DNA of 64,000 nucleotides from Beaufortia kweichowensis (Eukaryota > Chordata > Actinopteri > Cypriniformes > Gastromyzontidae): NCBI GenBank assembly GCA_019155185.1, contig CM032803.1, positions 3,098,001 through 3,162,000 of the forward strand. The letters run 5' to 3'. The translations under genes were made by a program, and so were the position numbers. Positions 25,701-36,131 of this stretch are shown piece by piece. Position 1 is the first letter of the stretch; each line of letters begins with the position of its first letter. Below the pieces are notes generated by a model, which was given only the letters and a program-made list of their open reading frames with translations, was not told the origin of the DNA and ran no database searches.

Positions 25701-26770
25701 ATCCAATCAGGAAAAGCAATATTCTCAGTGGATGGCAGCTTGTAAACTGGCCTCCAAAGGCCTGACACTGTTGGACAGCTCATATCAGAGCGAAGTGAAG
25801 AACATTCAGACTTTTCTATCCATGCAGCGATCCAATTCACCAGCTGCCACTGCACAAACAGACGAAAGCATCAATACACACAGTCTCGTCTCACCAAGAT
25901 ACCACAAGAAATACAAGCCCAAACAGGTCAGTTCTTTTAGCAATTTCATTTGAACTCAGTACTCAGTACTGAACTTAGTACTATTGGTTTTGCACCAGAA
26001 ATAATCACCAGAACTTAATCTCTTCTTACAGTTAACCCCTCGTATTCTGGAGGCTTATCAGAATGTTGCCCAACTATCCCTGACATCTGCCATGTTGAAG
26101 TTTTTGCAGATCTGGCAAGCTCTGCCTGATTTTGGCATATCCTACTTTATGGTCAGGTGACTGGACTGTGGATTTTATAACTTTTTGGTCACAGAAAAAC
26201 GTTGTTAATTGACAATGGCTTTAATGCAGTTTGTATTTAATGAATATTGACATATACATTTTTAATTTCAGAGTTAGATGCATTGTTGTACGTTAGAACA
26301 CAAACTCTCTGTAAGAGCTGGCTAAGATGATCCAGCTTTCCATCTCCATTTTTCCTTAGGTTTAAAGGCAGTCGTAAGGATGAAGTTCTGGGCATCGCTA
26401 ACAACCGTCTGATCCGAATAGATCTGGGAGTTGGAGATGTGGTGAAGACGTGGCGTTACAATAACATGAGACAGTGGAATGTTAATTGGGACATTAAACA
26501 GGTAGGTGTCAGGATATACATGATCAATTGAAATTTTCTAAATAAAAGTTTTCTGGTTTTCAGTACTCAACACATGTCTCTCTTTACAAGGTGGCTATTG
26601 AATTTGATGGAAATATTAATATAGCGTTCAGCTGTGTGAATGCAAACTGTAAAGTTGTGCACGAGTACATCGGAGGATACATCTTCATGTCAACACGCTC
26701 TCGAGAGCAAAGTGATACGCTGAATGAGGAGCTGTTCCACAAACTCACTGGAGGTCATGATGCCCTCTGA
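22749..26770 (+). CDS. fermt3: Kindlin-3 (FERM domain-containing integrin co-activator)
   Basis: Fourteen in-phase exons: 22749-22872, 23149-23382, 23502-23618, 23718-23886, 23969-24071, 24205-24312, 24558-24686, 24818-24864, 24947-25071, 25503-25609, 25711-25926, 26032-26156, 26360-26501, 26591-26770; 641 aa. Kindlins bind integrin beta tails and activate integrins with talin; kindlin-3 is the blood-cell form. Visible are the F0/F1 part (WSDYALWWEQKQRWLL, WTLDKCGVHADARLIF), a lysine-rich F1 loop (EEKKKKKDKNSSEE), F2 (LTQLYEQARW, DIDCTEEEMM) interrupted by a PH domain (PKKLTLKGYKQFW ... IYLRCEN) and F3 with the integrin-binding Gln573-Trp574 (MRQWNVNWD). The sequence follows human FERMT3 more closely than FERMT1/2, and the macrod1/flrt1 neighbourhood agrees. 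The start (MAAWDLSV) lacks about 14 residues of the human N-terminus; a further coding leader exon is possible. Confidence 0.93.
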
Positions 26771-28030
26771 GGACAAAAAAACAACTACAGAGATAAAAGA
26801 CTGAAGTTACAACTGAAGGAAGCTGATAAGAATACAGTATTAGAGCCGTTTTAAACAATGAGTGGACAATAGCAATCAGTTGTTTAAATTGAGAATGTAC
26901 TACTACTAACTGGCAAGAAACCCTGCGTTTTTATAACTCCGTGTATTAACAAGTTAAAGTCATAATGGGTGTATTAAAATCTCATTAAACTGTATATTTG
27001 ACTTTGTGCTACCTAGTAGAAAAGAATAACAAAAAATGTATGATTTAAAGTGTATGATGTTTTTTCAAATCATCTATATGTTATCAAAGTTGTCATAAAA
27101 CTTTGAAAGACATTATTAGAAATGTGTCTGTATTATTGCCATCTCATTTGTGTTACAGTTCAGGATACCACTGCATATCATCGGCTACCAGGCAAAGGTT
27201 AATTGGCCTGCGCTTTCTAATGCATAATTTCTTATCTCTGTACAACAGAGTTTCAGTTAATTTTGCTGAACCATTGTCTCTGCGCATGTTATTTTTAGAT
27301 ACAGTCATGCTGCCTGGAAGAGCTTGACATTGACTCACTGAGTTAACAAAATGTCATATCTGCATTCTTTTTCTAATGAGTTTCACAGTGTTGATAATTC
27401 TCCGATATCAAAAACTAGGAGATACAGTAACAATACAAACGTTGTTTGAACTCCTCTACACGTCTACAAGTTACATTTGCACAATTTATGAAGAATAATA
27501 GGCTTAATATGCTGAAGATAATGTCACATTTTTAATTCATTCATGCAGGGGGTCTATAATCCTGCTCCTGTTTCATCAAACACAACTGACTATATTTTTA
27601 AAGATATCCTAAAGATTAGATGGTTTAAGTGTTTCAATAAAATTGTAAAGGTTTGTCTCATTTTAATTCACTATTTAAAAAGAAAAATTACCAGGAAGTG
27701 ACCAAATGTACTCCAGAAGATTAAACGCATGACTTTTGCAATGCGCTATCTCATATATATTATTATGCAGGTTGATGTTTTGTTCATCAGTACAACCATG
27801 TACACAAGTAGCCTATTCTAACTCTAGTACCTTCTAACATTCATATAACACATCAGATCTATTAAAAAATCTTGGGACAATGTTGTAATTTAAATTATAA
27901 ATAATACTGTGTAGAATTGTTAACATTCACTACAAAAAGGTTTCTAAAGCTTAATGCCAATTTCCTTTAAATCCTGAAAATTTCAAGCAGAATGACACTT
28001 TAGTCCAGCTGAGGGCGACACGTTACCCTC
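26771..28030. other. fermt3 3' UTR and intergenic spacer
   Basis: The start of the stretch should be fermt3 3' UTR; ATTAAA hexamers at 26973-26978 and 26984-26989 are plausible polyadenylation signals. The remainder is AT-rich DNA without a recognisable gene, up to the slu7 promoter. Confidence 0.5.
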
Positions 28031-28035
28031 ACGCA

Positions 28036-28174
28036 CACGCGTAACGTCACACCGAAGAAGACCGGAAGTCGGTTTCCGGAAGCGAATGTAACACGCTTGT
28101 AAACAACTAGCCAGCACACGATCGATTACGGAATAAGAGTATAAAATCAATTGTTGGATTTCATAGGACTTCAG
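28036..28174 (+). promoter_or_regulatory. slu7 promoter and non-coding first exon
   Basis: A locally GC-richer stretch with no TATA box contains a CRE-like TAACGTCA (28042-28049) and clustered ETS sites: CCGGAAGT (28062-28069) and the palindromic TTTCCGGAAG (28073-28082). A donor (CTTCAG|GTAAAG) at 28174/28175 pairs with the acceptor TATTGCAG ending at 28588, which would splice a non-coding leader onto the slu7 start exon. The arrangement is typical of housekeeping promoters; the exact start site is not visible. Confidence 0.6.
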
Positions 28175-28597
28175 GTAAAGAGATGAAAATACGTAGATTT
28201 ATAAACGTGACTCGAAAACGACAGTAATATTTTATAGAAAATGATTAGTGTAGGCCGTGTACAGCCAGGCTAATTACACGAAACTAATGATGTTGTTGCG
28301 ATTGTCATTTTTAAATGTTCACAAAATGCATTGGGTTATAGTTGCCTACCATCTTTCTACTTGTATAAAACTCTCTGAATTAATTACTTGCGAAAATAGT
28401 CTGTCAATAATCGTGTCATACACGAACTGCCTGAAAGACGAAACATCTTTTAAGTGAAACTACATATTAATAATAAATACACTTGGTTCATAGCTAAAGC
28501 AAGTAAAGTGATACGGTCACCCATTCCTTAAACATAAATCAGGACAATTTCTCGACAATTTCTCTTTTATTTTTCATATTTATTGCAGTTAAAGATC

Positions 28598-31500
28598 ATG
28601 TCGATGGAGGAGAGTAAACCATCGGAGGGGATCGTGGATCTCGAGGAACCGAAGAAAATGACCCGAGAAGACTGGAGGAAGAAAAAAGAGCTGGAAGAAC
28701 AGAGAAAGCTCGGAAATGCTCCAGCTGAGGTGGACGAGGAGGGAAAGTATGTTGAGATGATGAACACAACATAACAATACGTTAAACTTTAGAGGGATAA
28801 TTCACCCGTCATCTCTAATTCATCCTCATGTCGTTTAAAACCTGTAAGCTATATGACTTTTTCTTCTCTGTAACCAAAAAATATATTTTGAAAAATGTCT
28901 CAGTCGTTGTGTTCATACAGTGGAAGTCCAATGTTGTTTGATTACCAACATTCTTCGAAATATCTTCTTTTGTGATTTGCAGAAAAAGAAAGTCATACAT
29001 GTTTGAAATGGCATGAAGATCTTTTGTCAATATCAAATCACCATACAAATAAAATTGACTTGTATAGTACTATAATTACATAACAAATCTAGGAAATGTA
29101 TATTTTTGTCATAATTTAATGTGACGTACAATTCTGTTTCTAGGGATATCAACCCTCATATTCCCCAGTACATTTCATCTGTCCCTTGGTACATTGATCC
29201 CTCAAAGAGACCCACCCTCAAGCATCAGAGACCCCAGGATGAGAACCAGTCACAGTTTGCACCCATTGGGGATTGGTACAAGAGAGGTGTACAAGAAGTA
29301 AGTACATACCACCTCTGTTAAGAGAAGTAAATCATAGATTAAGTGTGTTTTGAGAGTGAAATCTTTTTTTCTTGCCTCCCTGTCAACTAGAAATCAGTAA
29401 GCACAAAATACAGAAAAGGAGCTTGTGAAAACTGTGGTGCCCTGACGCATAAGAAAAAGGACTGTATGGAGGTAAATTGGATGATACAATGTATTTATAA
29501 TATTGCACTGTATATACGTATGTCTATGTAAGAGGGTGATATAATGTTTTCAACAGAGACCCAGAAAGGTCGGAGCAAAGTTTTCCGGTACCGGCATTGC
29601 CCCAGATGAGCACCAACAGATTAATCTCTCGATGGATTATGATGGTAAGAGAGACAGATGGAATGGATACGACGCTGATGAGCACATGCGAATTGTAGAG
29701 GAATATTCAAAGGTTGACCTGGTATGTTGTTTCTTTCCTTTTCCTTATATTTTATTATTATTTCATTTTGTCCACTGACAAACATTACACTGTCTTGTAC
29801 TGTTCTCATATAAAGCATGCAAGCCATGGTGACTCTCATGTCTTGTTTGATTTTAATCCTGATAGGCAAAGCGTACTTTAAAAGCTCAGAAACTGCAGGA
29901 GGAGTTAGCATCTGGTAAACTAATGGATCAAGCCGTAAGTACACGATGATGTGAATAACATTTTTTCTGAGGCTGCTTACACACTTCTGTACTTCCTTAA
30001 ACTACAGCAACTACTTTACAGAAGTGTGCCATTAATGCTGTTTTTGAAATACTGTAGCTTTTTTAGTACAAGTAAATTATGTTAAATCATGATTTTTTTG
30101 TTTGTTTTAGAACTCGAGAAAACATCTTGGTGATGATGCACAGGTACATTTTATATCTATATAAAACTCTAAGGACTGCATTATCTTATTTACATAAACG
30201 CTTATATGCTTTTGATTTGACAACCCTTCTTCAGGAGCACAGCAGTGAAGATGAGGATGAAGACAAGTATGTTGATGACTTTGACATGCCCGGACAAAAC
30301 TTTGACTCCAAGAGACGTATCACAGTTAGAAACTTGAGAATCCGTGAGGACATTGCTAAGGTAAAATCATTAAAGATTTTGCACACATAAGTGTCAACAA
30401 AAAACATAACACTACTTGATTTTGTATAATAAATGAGCTCTTTAGACAGATGAGGTTTGTCTTCTACATGTCATTAAAATTGTTTTTTGTTAACATAAAG
30501 TGGTATTCATTTTCTTTCTTAGTACCTCAGAAATTTGGATCCAAATTCAGCCTACTATGATCCCAAGACTCGAGCCATGAGGGAGAACCCATATTCAAAC
30601 ACTGGAAAAATTCCTGAAGAGTAGGTTCATTTCTCAAGAGATTGCTTGAATCCTAAGTATAAGCATCTCTGAGGTCATAGGCCTCCTTTGGTAGAGCTTT
30701 TACAATAACAAGTAATACATTTTACCTTATTTTGTTGTAATGAAAAGAATGTAAAAAAGCAGTGTGTTTGATTTGGCAGGGTGGGCTACGCTGGAGACAA
30801 CTTTGTCCGCTACTCTGGGGACACCATATCTATGGCCCAGACACAGCGTGAGTGATCGCATGATATACATAAATGATCTTCAATGTGTTGTATGGGCTCC
30901 AGTGTTTTAAGCACACATTTAATGCAATTGCAAAATAATGATCCATTATTCTTTTATGTGTCCTCTCTGCAGTTTTTGCTTGGGAAGCCTATGAGAAAGG
31001 ATCTGAAGTTCACCTTCAAGCAGATCCAACAAAATTGGAGTTGCTCCATCAGTCCTACAAAGTCAAAAAGGATGATTTCAAGGAGAAACAGAAAGAGACC
31101 ATCTTGGAGAGGGTACAATCTTGAATCTCCATTTATTTAAACTTGGAAATATATATTCCCTTTTCTAGGCGAATTAATGGGTTTGTGTCATATCTCTCTG
31201 CAGTATGGTGGGGAGGAACACTTGGACGCCCCTCCTCGAGAGCTTTTGCTGGCTCAGACAGAGGAGTATGTTGAGTATTCTCGTCACGGTGCGGTGCTGA
31301 AGGGACAGGAGAAGGCAGTGGCCTGCTCCAAATATGAGGAAGATGTGCTTATTAACAACCACACGGTATGTCTGGTTATCTGGAATTGCTGGGAATGTGC
31401 AAGTGATAGTGATAGGGTTTGTTTTATGGATGGTAAAGAGATTTTGTTTGTTTTGTGCAGTGTATCTGGGGATCCTACTGGAAGGATGGCTATTGGGGTT

Positions 31501-32309
31501 ACAAATGCTGCCACTCGATGGTGAAGCAGAGTTACTGTACAGGGGATGCTGGCAGGAAAGTATTGGTAAGTGTCATATACATTTCTTATAAGGTGCTCTC
31601 CTTAGTAAAAGACATTAAGAAATAACGCATCATAATTTTCTCCTTTATCAGAACAATGCTTGTGTTCCGTTTGAAGAGGATGTAGAGGAAGCCCAACAGG
31701 ACGAAGAACCAAAGACTCTCCTACAGGTACCTTAACATCCTTAATGTTCCAAGCAAAAACACATTTGGAATTTGAATAAGTTTAACTAAAATGTGTCATT
31801 GCAGCTGCACCAGGAAAAGATAAAGGAGAAGAAAAAGAAGAAAAAGAGCAAGAAACACAGCAGCAAAGATTCTGACAGCAGTGATGAGGATGAAGCCAAA
31901 AAGAAAGAGAAGCTGAAGAAGGTGAGTTGGCCACAAGCCTGTCTTTACATGTTTACATTTACTCATTTGGCAAACTTATAAGTGACCAGTGGCATACTGG
32001 GAGTAATTGGGGGTAAGGTGTCTTGCACAAGCGCACCTCGGTTGTTTCCTGTTGGTACTGTTAGATGCATCTGTGCTTTACAAAGCCCATTGTAAAGAAA
32101 AATAATCTAATAAATGTCTCTCTGTACAGGCATTGGACGAAGAAGAGCAGAGGCTGAAACACGTGGCTGAAATTATGCAGATAGACGAGAGGAAGCGTCC
32201 GTACAACAGCTTAAAGGAAGTCCGTGAACCCACAGAGGAGGAGATGGAAGCCTTCCGCATGAAACGTTACCGAGCCGATGACCCCATGGCATCTTTTCTG
32301 GGGCAGTGA
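28598..32309 (+). CDS. slu7: Pre-mRNA splicing factor SLU7
   Basis: Fifteen coding exons join in phase: 28598-28746, 29144-29297, 29391-29471, 29557-29721, 29866-29934, 30111-30143, 30235-30360, 30523-30620, 30780-30847, 30973-31112, 31204-31365, 31461-31565, 31652-31726, 31805-31921, 32130-32309; 573 aa (human 586). SLU7 is a second-step spliceosome factor that helps hold the free 5' exon and select the 3' splice site in the nucleus. Matches run throughout: EEPKKMTREDWRKKKELEEQ, a CX2CX4HX4C zinc knuckle (Cys113, Cys116, His121, Cys126), PGQNFDSKRRITVRNLRIRE, DPNSAYYDPKTRAMRENPY, a lysine-rich stretch with an SDSSDEDE patch, and the C-terminus DDPMASFLGQ. Intron 1 carries an Angel-like MITE. 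The start at 28598 has a second in-frame ATG two codons on. Confidence 0.96.
28791..29018. mobile_element. Truncated Angel-like palindromic MITE in slu7 intron 1
   Basis: The sequence begins AGAGGGATAATTCACCC and carries the same motifs as the copy at 15539-15770: CATCCTCATGTCGTTT, AAACCTGTAAG, TACCAACATTCTTCGAAATATC and GTCATACATGTTTGAAATGGC. The right end lacks the terminal GGTGAACTATCC part, so this copy is truncated and more diverged. It lies within an intron and does not touch the splice sites. Confidence 0.65.
31946..32045. repeat. SINE-like interspersed repeat in the last slu7 intron
   Basis: Contains 'tttacatttactcatttggcaaac...ttataagtgacc' and 'gtaaggtgtcttgcacaagcgcacc', a diverged copy of the fish repeat signature also seen at 13331-13441 and 62212-62322. 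It lies just downstream of the exon ending at 31921. Confidence 0.5.
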
Positions 32310-33433
32310 ATAAAACCATGAGTTTGTGGACTCGAATGTGTCAGAAGATTTAGTCCCTTCAGTCTGGAACTTTGACATAAATACATTGTTAAATATAAGT
32401 AAATATTGGAAATACCCGTATTAGTGGACTTTTGACGATCAGTTTGACACCTTTAGAGACTTGTGTCTTTTTCCACTCTGTTTAACAGAAGTATGAAGCT
32501 ATGTCTTGTAATTTCATTCAGTCATAGTAGTCATTCATTTTCTGCATGTTTTTAGAATTTCTTTTTTTATTTGGACAGTACATAACCAAGCATTGTTTCA
32601 TTAGTCTTGTGTATATATAAACTGCCTAATAAATCACAAATGAGTTATGTTTGTGGAATGTTTGTCTTTATTTATTGCAAATTTTAGAACTGAATTACAC
32701 TAAAAATAAACTTCACATTAGTATTTTGTCTGTTTATTTTGTTTCTGTCATCATGTTGAATCCTCAATAATACCAAAATATTTTTCTGTTTAACTTTACG
32801 TTTAACTTGATATTAAAGTTTTTCTCATTTTTACCCTTTTTTGGCTTTTTTTGCAGTATTTTGATAACAGTCTGACAAGTTTCTCATTTAATCCCCTCCC
32901 CCAGTATGTTCAATTACATCATGTGTGAACCATCTGGCATGTCACTAAAGTACTAAAACTGGGCGGATGCTTGCAAAGTTGTGAGAAAGACAAGTAGGAA
33001 ACACATCTATTCACAAACCTTGTTTATATTCTCCGTTTTTGTGTTTGCGATAAAGGAAGCTGGATCTTTACGCCGCGCTGCCGTGCATATTTCATTCCTG
33101 TGGTGAGGTCATGCTTTACTAAAACTTCAAATAATTTATATCAATTCAACAATTTTTGGCCAATGCAGCCAGTTCTGTCAACGGAGTTGTATTTCAGAAC
33201 AAAGACAAAAATTCATTTTACTATGGTGTGTATTTGCTTTGTTTGTTCATTTAATTTACACTTATTAGTTAATTGTTTACTTGTAAGGTTTCACCAAGAG
33301 GTCAATTATATAATGACATTAATAATACCTATTTTTATGCATAACCCTCTTCATTTATGTTCAACAAAATTGATGGAAATTCCCCAACAAATATTTGGCC
33401 TCACCCTCATCTGTTTGCAGGCACAGCTGCATT
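32310..33433. other. slu7 3' UTR and c1qtnf2 leader region
   Basis: AATAAA at 32628-32633 is a good polyadenylation signal for slu7, giving a 3' UTR of about 330 bases. A splice acceptor (CTGTTTGCAG) ends at 33420, so c1qtnf2 has at least one upstream non-coding exon; 32930-33110 is a plausible place, but no exact limits are visible. Confidence 0.5.
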
Positions 33434-34522
33434 ATGTATCAGCTACCGCTGGCTGTTTGCCTGCTGTCTCTCTTCTCTGTGTTGACTGTGAATGCAGCCA
33501 TCAAGAAGGGACGTAACTACACCATTCATTCATCTCAGCTCAGCTGTAGTTTACCAGGTCCTCAGGGTCCTCCCGGCAGTCCAGGTTTACCAGGTCCTAG
33601 TGGTAATGTAGGCAAGATGGGCATGCCAGGTGTCGATGGTCAGGATAGCAAAGATGGTGAAAAGGGTGAAAAAGGAGAGAAAGGTAAATCGTTTCGCTGT
33701 CATAAAAATATTAAACATGTTATAGAGTGTTTCTTAAGTCTGTATCAGATTATGCAATATTATGAAACTAGTGAATATTATTAATTTGACTCTTCCACCT
33801 CTAACCCTTATAGTCCACACAGATTATAAAATACCACATTGATGGCAAAAAAACATTGTGGGCATGTTTATTCTTGAACTTCAGGTGAACAAGGTCGTCC
33901 TGGAAATCCTGGAAAACAGGGAACACAGGGACGCCCGGGAGTCATTGGAAAGGCAGGGCCGAGGGGTCTGAAGGGTGTAAGAGGAGCACCAGGTTTACCT
34001 GGTAGTGATGGGACAAAAGGAGAGATGGGAGATGTGGGAGAAACTGGTGCCATTGGAGGATGTGACTGTGGAACAGCGGCTAAATCTGCTTTCTCAGTAG
34101 CGGCAACCGAGAGCTATCCCAAAGAACGCACACCTATCCGCTTTAACCGCATTTTAATGAACGAGGGGGGGCATTACAATTCCACCAGTGGCAAATTTAA
34201 CTGTGCAATTCCTGGTGTGTATTACTTTTCATATGACATCACGCTGGCTAACAAGCACCTGGCAATCGGACTCGTCCACAACGGCCAGTACAAGATCAGA
34301 ACATTTGACGGCAACACAGGAAACTATGATGTGGCCTCAGGTTCAACAATACTCAGACTGCAGAAAGGAGATCAGGTTTGGCTTCAGATCTTTTATTCAG
34401 AACAAAATGGACTATTTTTCGATCCATTCTGGACTGACAGTCTTTTCACAGGTTTTCTTATTTATTCTGATCAGGTTGCTTCAGATGAAGTTGATGTAAC
34501 AGCCAGTTCTGGATCATCCTGA
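33434..34522 (+). CDS. c1qtnf2: Complement C1q/TNF-related protein 2 (CTRP2)
   Basis: Two coding exons, 33434-33683 and 33885-34522, join in phase to 295 aa. A signal peptide (MYQLPLAVCLLSLFSVLTVNA) is followed by a short segment, a collagen-like Gly-X-Y region (LPGPQGPPGSPGLPGPSG onward, with a few interruptions) and a C-terminal globular C1q domain (KSAFSVAATESYPKERTPIR, FNCAIPGVYYFSYDI, DVASGSTILRLQKGDQVWLQ, DSLFTGFLIYSDQ). CTRPs are secreted trimeric adipokine-like proteins; CTRP2 is linked to lipid and glucose handling. The C1q domain is almost residue-for-residue that of human CTRP2 (NKHLAIGLVHNGQY, EQNGLFFDPFWTDSLFTGF). It follows slu7 in the same direction, as in human. AATAAA at 34741-34746 is a likely polyadenylation signal. 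Confidence 0.95.
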
Positions 34523-34746
34523 TTAACACTTTCTCGTCTTTTTACCCCAATAACTCAAGTGTTTCCAGATCCAATACATCAAAGCAGAATATTAGAACTG
34601 GGGAGAGGGATAACACAGACTTACAAGAGATAAATAAATATCGATTGACTAAAACAGATTACAAAACACACCAAGGTACAATACAAAAATTTACATCATC
34701 CACATCATCACCAATATCCTATGGACTGTTATTCCCCAATAATAAA

Positions 34747-36131
34747 CTCTTATTAAAGAATAAGCATGAATTTAACAGAATTCTGTCTTTCTGTTCATTA
34801 CATATGATCTGTATAGATTAATTGTATTATATGTGTAGATTAAATGTATAGATTAATACTTTCTTTTGATAATAAAGTTACAGCACTATACTACAAAATA
34901 ACTCACTCTGCCTGAAGCCAGAAATGTTTTACAACTATATACTAACAGTATATGACAATATACAGGTAGGGTGTCTGAATTATGTTTTGCACAGTTATGT
35001 TTATGTAAATTGTACAATAAGACCAACTTCATTTGCTCAGTGTGATATCATATCAGCTTAGTGAGTATTGGCTGTAGTTCTACATTTTGACAAACGCCCA
35101 AAAAAATGTTTTTCTGAACCTGCTTGGACCCTGATAATATCGCTATATGTGTCGTAATGTGTCCAAACATGCTGATACCCGGCAGCATTTAATCAATACT
35201 GTGGCCTTAGGCAAACCACTATTTAAATAAACACATGTGTACTGTTTCGGTGATGTTATGTAAATATTATATGTAGACTATGTAGGCCTTTAGGTCAGCA
35301 TATTGTATCAAACAAACAATCTCTCATGTACCACTCCAAAAAGAACCTGAAAGTTACGTAAAGGACCAATGTAGCTACATATTTAACTCCATTACCTTTT
35401 AATATGGCTTTAATGTTGCAAAGTTGGTCATGTTGTGTTTCTAAAAGGTAGTTATAACTTTTTTATTTACCGAGAGACTCTCCTATAACAAGAAAATCAT
35501 CTCTAATTTCCTCTGAAACCGCTTGTGTGTTCGTTAGAACTATGAAAACCGTGCAACGTACGTCAATGATGATGACATAAACACGTTCCTATACGTATAG
35601 CAAATTCTGCATTCTTATTGGCTGGATAAGCTTCACGCTCCTCCTTATATGGCTTGCGTCCCTGAAAGCACGGGCTGTTCCCTGAGAGACAGTAGGGCTA
35701 CGGCTAAACCATTCGTTGATATGTGGGTGCGAATATATCAGAATATATAACTATATTGTTTCTCACAAAGGTTTATCGTTTGGTTAGAAATTAGAATTTG
35801 TATATTTTTTATAACTATTCCATCTTAAAAATAGAGAAATAAAGAACCTAATATAATAAGGTATATTAGTGCTATTTGTGCTATAGTCAGTCTATCTGAC
35901 TCCCCTATCTAGAGATGGTTGATCCTATCACTCTGAAATATGATGAAACTTCTTTACCGGCTTTTTTTCCATACAGTGGAAAGGAAAGTTAACGTGTCAT
36001 ATATCTAAATGGCTCATACAGCTAATTTAACATTTTTAGGGATATTAGTAAACGTGTTTTTTGTGCTTAGTTAAGCATCGAGTCATAGTTTGAACCGGTT
36101 TAAGCTGCGGACTATCAGTCGACGAGAAAGA
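34747..36131. other. c1qtnf2-noct intergenic region with noct promoter
   Basis: The first 700 bases are AT-rich without recognisable features. From about 35500 to 36131 the sequence looks like the noct promoter and leader; regulatory motifs are listed separately. An in-frame ATG at 36090 would add 14 residues (MNRFKLRTISRRER) to nocturnin, but it lacks the family start motif. Confidence 0.5.
35559..35652 (+). promoter_or_regulatory. Putative noct promoter elements: CRE half-site and CArG box
   Basis: TACGTCA (35559-35565) holds a CREB/ATF half-site, and CCTTATATGG (35643-35652) is an exact match to the SRF CArG consensus CC(A/T)6GG. They lie about 480-570 bases upstream of the noct start codon. 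Mammalian nocturnin is known to behave as an immediate-early, serum-inducible gene, which would suit an SRF site. Function here is inferred from motif and position only. Confidence 0.45.

Noticed and set aside
33100..33516. 138-aa open frame overlapping the c1qtnf2 start
   Set aside because: It reads the region before the c1qtnf2 signal peptide in a different frame, and a splice acceptor interrupts it.
36090..36131. Upstream in-frame start for nocturnin
   Set aside because: The extra 14 residues have no counterpart in the family, while the next ATG matches the known N-terminus. It could still be used but is less likely.
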